Positions 1-9,561 of a stretch of 16,003 bases of DNA are shown piece after piece (position 1 is the first letter of the stretch; each line of letters begins with the position of its first letter). A model generated the notes under the pieces. That model was not told the origin of the DNA. It saw nothing but the letters and a program-made list of their open reading frames with translations, and searched no databases. The stretch lies in the NCBI GenBank assembly GCA_003833135.1, contig QZLH01001072.1, positions 28,472-44,474 of the forward strand, written 5' to 3'. Made by a program: the position numbers and the translations under genes. The stretch comes from Oehlia diaphana. Its lineage: Eukaryota > Glomeromycota > Glomeromycetes > Glomerales > Glomeraceae.

Positions 1-22
1 CATTTTCATTGGATATTAATAA

Positions 23-133
23 TATGGGATCGGTCCCGGTCCGGACCGGTCCTCAGATCTCGGACCGAAGACCGTAAAGATCGGTCCCAAGACCGACGCA
101 GGACCGGTCTTTGCTAGGACCGATCCAACCCTA
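23..133. mobile_element. GC-rich palindromic island, probable hAT-type miniature element
   Basis: This GC-rich block stands out from the AT-rich surroundings and consists of the word GGACCG and its complement CGGTCC at irregular spacing. Its ends are inverted: GGATCGGTCC at 27-36 is the exact reverse complement of 117-126. Read inward from the right, the end is TAGGGTTGGATCGGTCC; from the left it is TATGGGATCGGTCC. A TAGGG-like tip followed by short repeated subterminal words is the usual form of hAT transposon ends, where the words are thought to bind transposase. I see no 8-bp target duplication and no coding capacity, so the element, if real, is non-autonomous and old. It could also be a local palindromic repeat unrelated to hAT. 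Confidence 0.45.
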
Positions 134-153
134 TTTACAGTGTAGATTACAGC

Positions 154-374
154 TTTATGACTTCAGATGAGTCTGAAACAACGCATTAAAACTGCTTAAA
201 AACGATTCTCCCGCAATATTCCTTTTATGAGCGTGGGCCACACGTTGGTCCAAAAGTTTTTCTTACTGACGATTTGAGAGCTGAGCGCAATGCTCTTGAA
301 ACAGCTAGAAGGACAGCTAGTCACATACCGAGAGACAACTCGGTGCATTCGGTAAAGTTCAGAATAAACTAAAA
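154..374 (+). pseudogene. Decayed MULE-type transposase fragment
   Basis: The + strand reads FMTSDESETT from 154, stops at about 187, and continues one frame over as TILPQYSFYERGPHVGPKVF (about 201 onward), LTDDLRAERNALETARRTAS, to a TAA at 372-374. The pattern of an aromatic plus GP.V.P..F.TDD..AERNAL corresponds to the second catalytic Asp region of MULE/Mutator DDE transposases common in Rhizophagus. The piece is far too short for a transposase (usually 500 or more residues). It has an internal stop and a frameshift near 190-200, and no zinc finger or SWIM part is visible. It is an inactive relic. The MULE assignment is from memory of the motif; the frame and stops are read directly. Confidence 0.55.
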
Positions 375-1962
375 ACTATATTGTTAGATTCGGAGAGCAC
401 AGTGGTGTAGTTTATTTTGAGTTATATTCTCTCGGCATGGAGTAAAAATGAGCCATGAGTGTTCTATTATGAAATCAGCTGTAATTGATCAGTTGGTTTT
501 TTTGATCGTTTCTCAACTCTTATTTAATTTTACCGCTTAGAAATATTATAATATTATGTTATTTGTCACCTGGAAAGTAAAAAGTCATAAAATTAAACTA
601 AACTTTTTTTATTATAGATAACATTTTTACTCAAAAAAAAAAAAAAATTCCTATTGTGTTAAAAAAGGATTGCACGAATATAAAAAAAATAACCAATATT
701 TATTATTTGCGTAAGGGACGATCAAGCTTTAGTTTTCCACGCCTTCTATCAATTAAAAAAATGTATGAAATATAAAATTTAATTCTAAATATTATATGAA
801 AAGTTGAAGTTTTTCAGTTTATAAAAATAGAGCCACCACGTTTCTTAAATTATTCTTTTCAAAAACCCACACCCCGCAAGCCCGTTCCAAAAAGCTCATA
901 CTGAATCCTAAAAAAAAAGTCTAAAACATTTCTTGATAAAAAGAAAAAGACATTTGTCAATTATCCAAAGTCAGTTCAAGAGAACCGGAGTCGCGGTATG
1001 TAGAAAACATGTCATGTATTCAATGTACGTATGGTTGTTTTTTTTTACTATACGTACATGCATACGTATTTAAGAAAAAAACAAATACTTTTTTTTTAAA
1101 TTATTATATAAAATAAAATCATTTTATCAATTTTATAATAGTCACATTTAAAAAATACCTCTTTTACACTTTATTAATTGACTATTAAACGGTAGTGCGC
1201 ATTAGACTATTATATAATTTAAATTATCTAATAACAATATTATCTGTTTGACGGGACGGTTCAATGATTTTATTATTAATAGTAATATGAGATAACCGAC
1301 CTAAATAACAATTATGTAAAATTTGCATGAACTTATGAGGATAAAAATACTAATTACTTTATAAATATTCGAGCTAGCTTGACGAAAATTAATTAATACT
1401 TAAGTAATTCTACACCTGCTGAACAACTTAAGTTTTCTAAGCTCATTTTATTTAGCCAAAATAATGAAATTGCGCTATAAAATTGGAAAAACAAACACGG
1501 CACAATAAAGTTCATTGAAATATTTTTCACAAATATTTAAACATTATTAATAAAAATCATATGTAAAATATAAGTGCTTTCACACCTATTAAATAACTTT
1601 ACTAGGCACTTAAGTCCTGTTTCATTAACTATTGGTGTAAAGTTAATATTTTAAAATTTATTAAAATAGCGTTTTATTGTTAACAAAAAATTGTTTACAG
1701 CTTATGAAAGTATTTTAGTGCTAAAGCTTTTCAAAAATACTTAATTGTTACAAAAAAAGAAAAAGAAGAGAAACGAACAATAAATAAAATAGTAAAAACT
1801 GATCGCGTCACACTCATACACGTCATGAGATGTATATTGCATATCACCGTACGACCCGTTCTTAAAGACGAAAAAGGAGAGATAATAAAAATTTTCAACA
1901 TTTAGTAAATAAAAATGACCAATCTTCAACGTTTAGCAGAGGAGTAGCATATAATTAAGAGC
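375..1962. other. AT-rich spacer, no supported gene
   Basis: No sustained coding frame is present on either strand. The stretch is dominated by A/T runs and short stop-riddled frames. A slightly GC-richer patch near 865-900 and a TACGTATG-rich patch near 1025-1070 are the only compositional breaks. A - strand open frame at 1741-1929 is low-complexity Phe/Tyr coding and looks like chance. Confidence 0.6.
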
Positions 1963-2292
1963 TTAAGAGAAATTGAGAGAAATGTGTATACCTTTTGATT
2001 CATTGGTAGTAATGTATAACGAAAAATATATTGATAACCATACTTCTTTGTGTTCAAAGTATAACAGATAATGTATTGTATGCCGATAAAGAGGTATATT
2101 ATCACATACAATTTCGGTTGAATTTCGTGTAACAATAAAATTTGAATTCATTATTATTTTCACCTGATTCTTCATATCATTATTATCATCATCTGGAATT
2201 GTCGCTATTTGTGGAAATGTTACCCCGGGTATATAGTAATGCAGAATTAAATTTGCACAAACTAACGTGTAAATTATAATAAATTGTCGCAC
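1963..2292 (-). CDS. Possible small secreted protein ORF (weak)
   Basis: This is an open frame of 109 codons with ATG at 2292. The protein begins with MRQF followed by a strongly hydrophobic stretch (about residues 4-20), then a Pro/Thr/Ile region and the acidic-polar segment DDDNNDMKNQ. This looks like a signal peptide followed by a short mature part with two or three Cys. Small secreted proteins are plentiful in mycorrhizal fungi, but hydrophobic N-termini also arise by chance in AT-rich DNA because A/T-rich codons give Ile, Phe and Tyr. No homologous motif is recognised. An attempt to splice it to the coding-like NGSYGDMQYTSHDVYECDA segment near 1800-1862 fails on intron phase. Treat it as a candidate only. 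Confidence 0.15.
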   Translation of the reverse strand: MRQFIIIYTLVCANLILHYYIPGVTFPQIATIPDDDNNDMKNQVKIIMNSNFIVTRNSTEIVCDNIPLYRHTIHYLLYFEHKEVWLSIYFSLYITTNESKGIHISLNFS

Positions 2293-3477
2293 ATCAGGGT
2301 GATTATATGATTTCGTTTATGATTTCTTATTGAATAGATCCACATGAGACATTAAGACAGGTATTTTATATGGGGATACGCCAAAAGGAAGTCTTAAGTT
2401 TTTTAGTCAGCGCTATATGCCAATATCCCAATATATATATGTGAAGTATATGTGTATTTCGTTTATTCATAGGGAGTTAACTCAAATATCATTGTTGAAT
2501 TAAAGAAGTAATGTCTAATTTTCTTTAAGGGATATTGATCGTTTACTTGTCAATCCATAAGCAAGTTTTCTAGCTGCGTTCTGTAATTACTGCCATAGTA
2601 CCTGTAAAATTTGAACCTGTACCTATTGCATGAGTTGAGGGTACAAGAATTTATATTGCGTCATATGTTTTACATTGCAGTTTCTGGTATTTTACAAATT
2701 TTAAAATTTAAATCTGAAAGCTTTTGTGTATAGTATCCGGGTATTTTATAACTCAAATAGAGCAATGATAATATTAAAAATAATATAAAGCACATACAGT
2801 ATTGCGAATCATAGGGCCAGAAATATATATAGAGATAAAGTACAGGAGTCGCCAAAATTGTATATCATATTAAACGGGATTGGGACATGTTGAGAGAAAT
2901 TTTCTAAGATTAATTGGCAATGAAAAGCAATGCTAGATATTATTGAAAAAAATAAATGATTTGTTATTTACTTTATGCGTTATAATAAATCATGTGACAT
3001 TAAAGTTAATTTGCCGATTTTTTAGTGTGTACAGTAATTAATAAGAACTTTTGATTGTCACCCTATCAACTAATATAACGTGCATATTTTATTGATTACC
3101 AATCCATTTGCCCGCATATGGAATTTCTGTAGTCGATTTTGTGCTGTCACCAAATAATAATAATGTTTATTTCGATTATTCAAAGGAATATTATTTATCC
3201 TTTTTGGGTTAATTTTTTTTATTTATTATTGACTGAATTTTTTTTTGACTTATATGACAAAGGGATAGTAAGTTGCTCATATAATAATAAAAGCATTGCC
3301 TAAAAATATATTTATATATGGAACATCAACATTTTTAAGATAATTGGCGCTACTAGTTTGCAGATAGTACTAATATTCAACTACTATAAGTAGATTGTTC
3401 GGGATAAGCGCGAGTATAAACATAAATATTGTGTAAACGGATGACACCAGTTAGACAGTAATAAATGTACTACTCAC
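2293..3477. other. AT-rich spacer, no supported gene
   Basis: Only short AT-driven open frames occur, for example 2670-2855 on the - strand, whose product is almost entirely hydrophobic/aromatic. No repeats with clear ends, no RNA gene and no splice-consistent exons were found. Confidence 0.6.
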
Positions 3478-3506
3478 AAAAAAAAAAAAAAAAAAAAAAA
3501 AAATAA

Positions 3507-3547
<41 letters not shown>

Positions 3548-3788
3548 TTTTAAAACTAAAAATTAACTATTCTGTCATAGTTTTTATCGTAAAAATACTT
3601 TGTTATTTATTTGTATTGATAAATAACAATCATAATTAACTGTATATTGTCTAATTTCATTATTAATTAAAATTATTAATAACGATTGTTGTGAAATTTA
3701 TCTCCAGAATATTGCTTTCTTTCTTTTGTACCTTTTTTTTTTTTTTTTTTTTTTTAAAATTTCTTTTTTTTTTTTAAATTTTTTTTAA

Positions 3789-3837
<49 letters not shown>

Positions 3838-3892
3838 AAATTCCATTTTTTTCCTAAAATGTTTGCGAAAACCTTTTTTTTTTTTTTTTTTT
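3478..3892. repeat. Cluster of long homopolymer tracts (poly-A, then poly-T)
   Basis: There is an A run at 3478-3503 (26 nt) and another at 3508-3544 (37 nt), separated by TAAC. After about 190 nt of AT-rich sequence come T runs at 3733-3755 (23), 3764-3775 (12), 3793-3833 (41) and 3874-3892 (19). The poly-A and poly-T blocks face each other, so the cluster is a loose inverted repeat with about 190 nt between arms. They could be remnants of retroposon tails in opposite orientation or slippage-expanded tracts. The exact lengths may be affected by sequencing error. Confidence 0.8.
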
Positions 3893-4587
3893 GAAACATT
3901 ACTTTTTCTCTAAAAATAGAGTTTTGATGTAGGCTGAATTAAAATTTCTATCTTAGGAATAGCTTTTCGAAAGTCATAATTTAACGAATAACGCTCGGCT
4001 AGTTTTATTTTAAAAATAATATTGTATTAACTGTTAATCCGGTTAATAATGAAAAATCTAGTAAAATAGTGTGGTACAATATGGTAAGTTATTATTATGT
4101 ACAGCCGAACAAGGTACGATGCCAATCGTACCGAAATATAACATCACATTCTTTGGGTATGATTATACTAATTTTATAAAAAAATTTTATTTTTTAATGG
4201 TAAGTTTTAAAAATTAAATGTATACAGGCACATATTCAAGATTCTTATTGATACTTTTATGATTTTATCCCAAGATATTCGTTATTGTCTTATGGTATTG
4301 ATGGTATTGATTGTTCATTGACTTTAAACTTTATATTTATTCATATAAAGCTTTTATACTGTTAAAACTGTTGAATAAAGCACGGTTTCGAATTTTTCAA
4401 TAACTGTATACCGAATTTAAATGAGTGAAATAAACGATCACCACAAATTTAAGCCGCAAGCGGACTTTTAGTTAAAGATGTTCTATTTTATATTTCAAAT
4501 TTATAATCGAAATTTGATTCTTTCATTATTTTTTTTTATCGACAGTATCATAAATTCCCTTGATAAATTTCGATGTATAATGTTCTT

Positions 4588-4590
<3 letters not shown>
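3893..4590. other. AT-rich spacer with one short hairpin
   Basis: No gene is seen. The only ordered structure is a perfect 8-bp hairpin, GGTACGAT at 4113-4120 and ATCGTACC at 4125-4132 with loop GCCA. Confidence 0.55.
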
Positions 4591-4657
<67 letters not shown>

Positions 4658-4689
4658 ATTTGGTTTTTTTTTTTTTTTTTTTTTTTTTT
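4591..4689. repeat. Very long poly-T tract (63 nt, then 26 nt)
   Basis: Sixty-three consecutive T residues run from 4591 to 4653, followed by AATTATTTGG and a further 26 T residues (4664-4689). The open frame that spans it codes for poly-Phe and is not a gene. If it is the tail of a - strand retroposon, the body should lie to the right, but 4690-5240 shows no recognisable element. Confidence 0.8.
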
Positions 4690-5242
4690 GAAAATAGTCT
4701 ATGCGAATAATTGATTATAAAACGAAAGTTACCCATCGGAAATCTGAAATTTAATATTCCAGATTTTGTAAAGTTGCTCATGATGCGGGACAGGTAAAAA
4801 ATTATATTTCTTTTTTTTTTTATATATATATCATTGATTTCTAATTAGTTAATTAAAACTCCTGGGATTTATCTGCCATTGCACAGCGGTGGGTAGAGTG
4901 ATATGATTCATATAATTGCTTCTTTGAGCTACTATGTACTGCTTCCTTTGAGTATAATAATAAAAAAAAAATTAATTAATTAATTTACATACATACATAA
5001 GCAGATATCTTATTAAATATCGTTGTTCACACAGTATGTTTATGATCGGCCTTAATTGAAATAACCATTTAGTAATCCTTATGTTAATTCATTAATTCAT
5101 TAGGTGCGACGGAGGTGAGTTTCGTGGTTTTAGATATTTTGACTTTTTGGCGTTAAAGGTGATGCAAATGTTGAAGTTTACAATCTTGATTATATTTTTT
5201 GTTTATTTTATGGAAAAAATTACTTATTATTATTTTCTTTAG
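4690..5242. other. AT-rich spacer, no supported gene
   Basis: Contains minor simple repeats (TTAA and TACA runs around 4970-5000, ATTCATTA direct repeats around 5085-5102) and a patch GCACAGCGGTGGGTAGAGTG near 4880-4900. That patch recalls a pol III A-box-like run but has no B box or cloverleaf. A donor-like GAG/GTGAGT occurs at about 5112-5120 without a matching upstream exon. Confidence 0.5.
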
Positions 5243-5403
5243 TCACTCGACAAATGTGAATGACACGAAAATTCTTATGATATATCATGTTTCAGGAACA
5301 TATCAACAATTAACAGACGAACAATTATCGGCAGGAGTAATCTGTTGGCTATGAACATATCAATGATATTAAAGAAGACATTGCAATTGCGCTTGAAAAT
5401 TAA
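5243..5403 (+). pseudogene. Coding-like fragment with a frame break, function unknown
   Basis: Directly after a TTTCTTTAG acceptor-like sequence, one frame reads HSTNVNDTKILMIYHVSGTY then QQLTDEQLSAGVICWL and stops at TGA 5352-5354. The overlapping +1 frame then reads YEHINDIKEDIAIALEN and stops at TAA 5401-5403. Both halves have a balanced, soluble-protein composition unlike the Phe/Ile/Lys noise of chance frames here, and they join through a single-base shift near 5350. The simplest reading is the last exon of a gene, or a retroposed fragment, that has suffered a 1-nt indel. No upstream exon with a compatible phase was found and I do not recognise the family. Confidence 0.3.
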
Positions 5404-5892
5404 AAGTGAATAATATTCTTGACTTTTATTCAAGTAATCTTATTTTCACGTATAATACAAACAATAATAGCATTATTTTATTTTATATCTAAATTTAATA
5501 AAAGGACATTAATAATATAATTTTTTTTAATGGAGAATTGTGTGAGCCAAAAATATTTATAATAGACTTAAAAACAATTTTAATGAATTAAAGATCGTTC
5601 ACAAAATTAAGAAAATTTCGCGTGGCTCTTTAGCCAATCGTAAATTAACAGAATATCAACCGGATTTCACCGAATCAACCACATGAAAAGTATTTTTATT
5701 ATCTATTTTGTCATTTCCTTTTTCGTTATTTGTACTCCATCAATTATCACAATTTACGCCAATGCTGATCATATGCATAAATAAGTAAAAATGATATCAC
5801 GGACTCTTGTGAAACAATGCCATGAAACATAAATTCAGGTATAAAGTACGTTTCAAATTTTCCAAATTTATTATCGTAATTAACATTATAAA
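5404..5892 (+). promoter_or_regulatory. Upstream region of the kinase gene, with candidate TATA box
   Basis: This 489-nt AT-rich stretch holds no gene. Close to the start codon it has a pyrimidine-rich block (about 5690-5750) of the kind often seen in fungal promoters and a TATAAA at 5840-5845, about 50 nt before the ATG. An in-frame TAA at 5881-5883 closes the frame 12 nt before the ATG, which supports 5893 as the start. Promoter function is inferred from position and composition only. Confidence 0.35.
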
Positions 5893-8654
5893 ATGGATGT
5901 AAATGATGAAAATTTTTTTGACCCAACGCCAAGATTGAAATCTAGCCCTATACCTATTAAATTTATTTCTTTTAATATAGGAGATAGAAATTGTATTTAT
6001 TGTGGAGAAAAATATATTAAGGCGCTTTTTTGTTACCAATATTATTGCAAAAAATGTTTATCAAGCTATATTAATAAAATAACTGACAATAGTATATATT
6101 TAGACGTATATATTTACACAATGGACTTAGAATGTAGTGAACATAAAATAAACAGGACAAAAATACCGCAAAGTATTCAAGAATGCTGTAGTAACTGTGT
6201 GATAATTTTATGTTTTAAACAAACAGATGGATATATTAGTGATTATGGACTTGATAAAAACAATCTCACCATATACAATAAGGTGATTGAAAGTGAAAAA
6301 TATTGCAAATTATGTGGAAAGTCACTATATCAAGGAACAGATAAAAAGACTATGATGCAGTCCAAATTATGCTCAGATTGTTATCTAATTTCTTCTGGAT
6401 TTATGGAATCAACCTTGTTTAAAAAACGAATTATTTCAATTGTTTACTTACCTTGGTGGTATAATAGTTCTTTTTGTAACGTATGTCGTACAAAGTTACA
6501 ATTTACATCAGATTGTCAAAAGTATTGTGTAGATTGTTATTTATTTTATATTGGATGCAGATATTGTTTGACAACAAATATTATTTTTGGACTTACAGGT
6601 CAATCTCAATGTAGAAAATGTAAAAGAGTATCATCTATCATAAACAGTGGTGAATACAGTGGTCTTGATGATTTTCTTCTTAATAATATTATATATGATA
6701 ATTTAGATAGAGTTGAGTTAGCGGATAGCATAAAAATAATTGATAAATATTTTGAACCACAGAATATATTAAACTCTATCTTTAAATTAAAAAGTAGTAT
6801 AAGGACGATTAGATGGATACCATTTTCTCAATTTATGAATGTAAAAGAAATAACAAAAGGGGGATATGGTACTATATATATTGCAACTTGGTCAAGTAAA
6901 AATGAAGCTGTCATTTTAAAAAGATTTGAAAATTCTAAAAATGTTTCCAAATATTTTTTAAATGAGGTAAATATTTTTAAATATTTTCTTGAATAATTTC
7001 TCATTAAGTAATATTAATCTTTAATCTTTAAATTTAATAGTTAAAAGCATTACTACATTGTATTAAAAATTATAATGATCATCTCATTAAAACTTATGGC
7101 TTTACAAAAGATCCTGAATTAGGGGATTATATAATAGTTATGAAATATGCGTCAGGGGGGGATTTGCATAAGTATTTACAAAAAAGTTTTACAAGCATTA
7201 CATGGAATAAACAAAAATTACATATTCTATGGCAAATTTCAATGGGGTATTTATATTATAAATTTATTTATTTTTATTTTATATGTTAGGTTATTAATTA
7301 ATTTTTATTTTAGACTTGAAACCATTCATGTTAAAAGTTTTATGCATCGAGACTTCCATAGTGGTAACATATTATTTGATTCTGGTGATACCTATAAAAA
7401 TGGTAAATGGAAAACTGGAGATCTAGGATTATCACAAGCTGTAAATAATAAATCATCAAATAATGAAATATATGGTGTCATACCTTATATTGCACCGGAA
7501 ATCTTTAAAGGATCTGAATTTACTAAAGAAGCTGATATTTATAGTTTGGGTATGATTATGTGGGAACTTACAACAGGTCGTAAACCTTTTGATAATGTTG
7601 AACATGATCATAATCTTATTTATAAAATTCTTGATGGGGAACGACCCGAAATTACAGAAGATACACCAGAATGTTATGCTAATTTAATGAAAAGTTGTTG
7701 GGATCCTGATCCTAAAAAAAGACCTTCTATAAAAGAAATTCGCTTAGCTTTTGGTGATTGGGTATTTAGAGGTAAAAATAAAGCAGAATTTGATCAAGCT
7801 GAAACAAAAAGAATAGAACTGATAAAATCAAAGAAGATTGGTCCTGAATTTGCTGGAAGACCTCATCCTAGAGCCATTTATACAAGTAGGCCGTTAAGTG
7901 CTTTCATTTCTAAGTGCTCATCCATCAATTCAACAATTCTATTTGGTAAGATATTTTAAGAGAAGTTAATTTAAATAATATTATATGTATATAAGAAATA
8001 TGTGATACTCTTTAGATTCTAATTATATCTCAAAACTAGGGAATAATACAAATACTATAAGGTATTTAAAATAGCAAAAAGAATTTTATCGTGTTAAAAT
8101 AACTAATTATTTAACTATATTGATTATCCATTTAGCTTATCATCACAAAATTTAAACTCTACAATTCAAAATTTTTCATCTTCTTTAGATTCTAACTATA
8201 TCTCTGAAGAATTAGAGCTTGATATAGATACTGAAAGGATTGGAAGGTATATAAATTAATAATAAAAAAAAGATACGATTTTAAATAACATACTAACTAT
8301 TTAAATTTATTTAACTATATTGATTATCAATTTAGCTTATCATCACAAAATTTAAACTCTAACTATGTCACTACAGAATTAGAGCTTGATATAGAAAGGT
8401 AAATAAATAAATAATAATAATAAAGGATACAATTTTAAATAATATACTAACTATTAAAATTTATTTTATTACAAAGTTTGAGTTCTACAAATCAAAATTT
8501 TCCGACCTCTTTAGCTAAGAGAAGAATTGAATCCTTAAATGTTGAAACTCAAGATGATAGTGGTAAGTATTTGCCTGGTTTAATATTATTTCATTAATAT
8601 TTACCTTATTATTTAATCTTTTTATTGAAATCAGATTTTAAAAGATTATCATAG
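5893..8654 (+). CDS. Cys-rich (CxxC) N-terminal domain plus TKL-type protein kinase, eight exons
   Basis: Predicted protein kinase of about 745 residues. Exons by GT-AG rule and phase: 5893-6966, 7041-7246, 7314-7945, 8016-8061, 8136-8246, 8336-8398, 8477-8562, 8635-8654. Introns are 67-89 nt. Residues 1-245 carry nine CxxC pairs (Cys34/37, 52/55, 99/102, 138/141, 160/163, 195/198, 212/215, 222/225, 240/243), suggesting zinc ribbons. The kinase domain spans about 313-590: glycine loop KGGYGTIY (322-329), Lys343, helix-C Glu358, probable gatekeeper Met392, HRDFHSGN with Asp440 and Asn445, DLG with Asp463, APE at 487-489. All catalytic residues are present, so it is probably active on Ser/Thr or Tyr. 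His442 replaces the usual catalytic-loop Lys. This architecture is familiar from the hugely expanded Rhizophagus kinase families; substrate and pathway are unknown. The last exon is the least certain part: an acceptor at 8697-8698 would give another short end. Confidence 0.85.
8016..8562 (+). repeat. Serially duplicated tail exons with their introns in the kinase gene
   Basis: Exons 5, 6 and 7 each start with the same codon set at the same phase: the last two bases AG of the previous exon plus one base give Ser, then Leu-Ser-Ser. Exon 5 (111 nt) and exon 6 (63 nt) are near-identical apart from in-frame losses of 33 and 15 nt in exon 6. Their flanking introns are also alike: ACTATATTGATTATC precedes both acceptors at 8135 and 8335, and an ACTAACTATT-type block ends both following introns. 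Exon 4 repeats the DSNYIS part. Each unit is about 160-230 nt including intron. Because both ends of exons 5 and 6 are phase 2, gain or loss of a unit keeps the frame. Confidence 0.75.
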
Positions 8655-8985
8655 GAAAATATGTTAAAAGTAAGTTAAAATATTTTGTTATTTTGCAGAT
8701 GCAGTGTATTTAGCAGAGTATTTAACAATTTCAATGGTTTTTTATTAGGATGACGCAAAAAAAAGAAGAATATGATACTTATTAGGACTTGAATTTACAA
8801 TTTTTCATTTTGATAATGTTTATTATAATAAAAATTATTTTAATGTTAAAAGGAATTGTAAAATAAATAATTTATTCCTAAATGGATAAATGGATGCTAA
8901 CACTTGTTTTTTTTTTGATGTTAAATATAAATTCAAATATTATTTGTAAAACCTAAAGGTGGTATAATGTGTGTTTTAGATATTA
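8655..8985. other. 3' flank of the kinase gene with candidate polyadenylation signals
   Basis: No further gene is seen. AATAAA-type signals occur at 8827-8832 and 8862-8867, a plausible distance after the stop. A short coding-like patch, GATGACGCAAAAAAAAGAAG from 8749, reads DDAKKRRI then stop and resembles the basic tail of related kinases. No intron arrangement with ordinary lengths brings it into frame, so the true C-terminus may differ from the one chosen. Confidence 0.4.
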
Positions 8986-9114
8986 CCGTATTTTGCGGTA
9001 TATAAGCATTCTTTTTTTGCACTTAATGCCGCCAAGTTCCTCATAATTCTGGCCAAAGTCGCCATAATTCTGGCCGGGTGCTTATTTTCGGTGCTTTACA
9101 ACTGCAAAATACGG
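8986..9114. mobile_element. Small inverted-repeat element (MITE-like, 129 bp)
   Basis: CCGTATTTTGC at 8986-8996 is the exact reverse complement of 9104-9114. Inside the left end, GGTATATAAGCA is matched imperfectly by the right-hand TGCTTATTTTC and GGTGCTTTACAACT. The interior has a 13-nt direct repeat, CATAATTCTGGCC, at 9042-9054 and 9063-9075. No target-site duplication is certain and there is no coding capacity. This fits a non-autonomous DNA transposon inserted about 330 nt after the kinase stop codon. The superfamily is not determined. Confidence 0.55.
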
Positions 9115-9561
9115 CATCATTAAATTATCTAGATATAGTGAACGAACAAAAGGAATTAAACTAAAGCAAAACATAAGGGGAAGTAGAAGAAAGAGAAAAA
9201 TTAATTTTAAGTAAAAATGGAGATGAAATGTTTTCATTAACTATTTTTTTTTATGATTATATTAATGTTTAATTTAATCATAATGACCAGTAAGAGATTA
9301 AGTTACTACGTCATACAAGACTATTTACAATAAATAGAAAGTTCCCCATTATAGGTGTTAATTAAGAAGTTACGAGAAGATTCATTGTAAAATCCTATAA
9401 CAAGTATTTGAAAATGTGAAAATGTACAATATTTGACCAGACCTGTGTAATCATCTAGGCCATTAAAGGCTTGGCGGAATTTGGTTAATCGGACAAAAAG
9501 ATTCATTTGGGAGAAAATTTTTAATGTGAAACAGTAGTAAAATGGATTTTTGCTAAAAGTA
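9115..9561. other. AT-rich spacer, no supported gene
   Basis: A - strand frame at 9321-9506 is open for 61 codons, but its product shows no recognisable motif and no flanking splice sites extend it. No repeats or RNA genes are seen. Confidence 0.5.

Noticed and set aside
23..133. CRISPR-like or regulatory repeat array
   Set aside because: The repeated words are 6-10 nt, palindromic and irregularly spaced, with no constant repeat/spacer lengths, and the host is eukaryotic.
1741..2135. - strand frames at 1741-1929 and 1926-2135, and a possible spliced gene with 1963-2292
   Set aside because: The only reasonable donor (G/GTATAC after AATCAAAA) leaves phase 1, whereas the acceptor at the CTTTAAG site is phase 0. 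The products are otherwise Phe/Tyr-rich noise.
2670..2855. - strand frame of 61 codons
   Set aside because: Hydrophobic/aromatic composition typical of AT-rich chance frames, with no motif or splice support.
4478..4714. Open frame of 78 codons on the + strand
   Set aside because: It is almost entirely poly-Phe translated from the poly-T tract and has no gene-like features.
4870..4920. tRNA- or SINE-like pol III promoter patch
   Set aside because: An A-box-like run is present but there is no B box, no cloverleaf pairing and no tail at the expected distance.
5893..6996. 367-residue Cys-rich protein ending at TGA/TAA near 6996 as a complete gene
   Set aside because: It ends in the middle of the kinase N-lobe. 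A donor at 6967 and an acceptor at 7039-7040 join it to the remaining kinase domain in frame.
7147..7959. Kinase half as a separate single-exon gene with its own ATG at 7147
   Set aside because: The first part of this frame is out of phase with the kinase subdomains, which read correctly in the other frame at 7041-7246. A GT-AG intron at 7247-7313 restores them, so it is exon 3 of one gene.
9321..9506. - strand frame of 61 codons
   Set aside because: No motif, no plausible neighbours or introns, and it is isolated in spacer.
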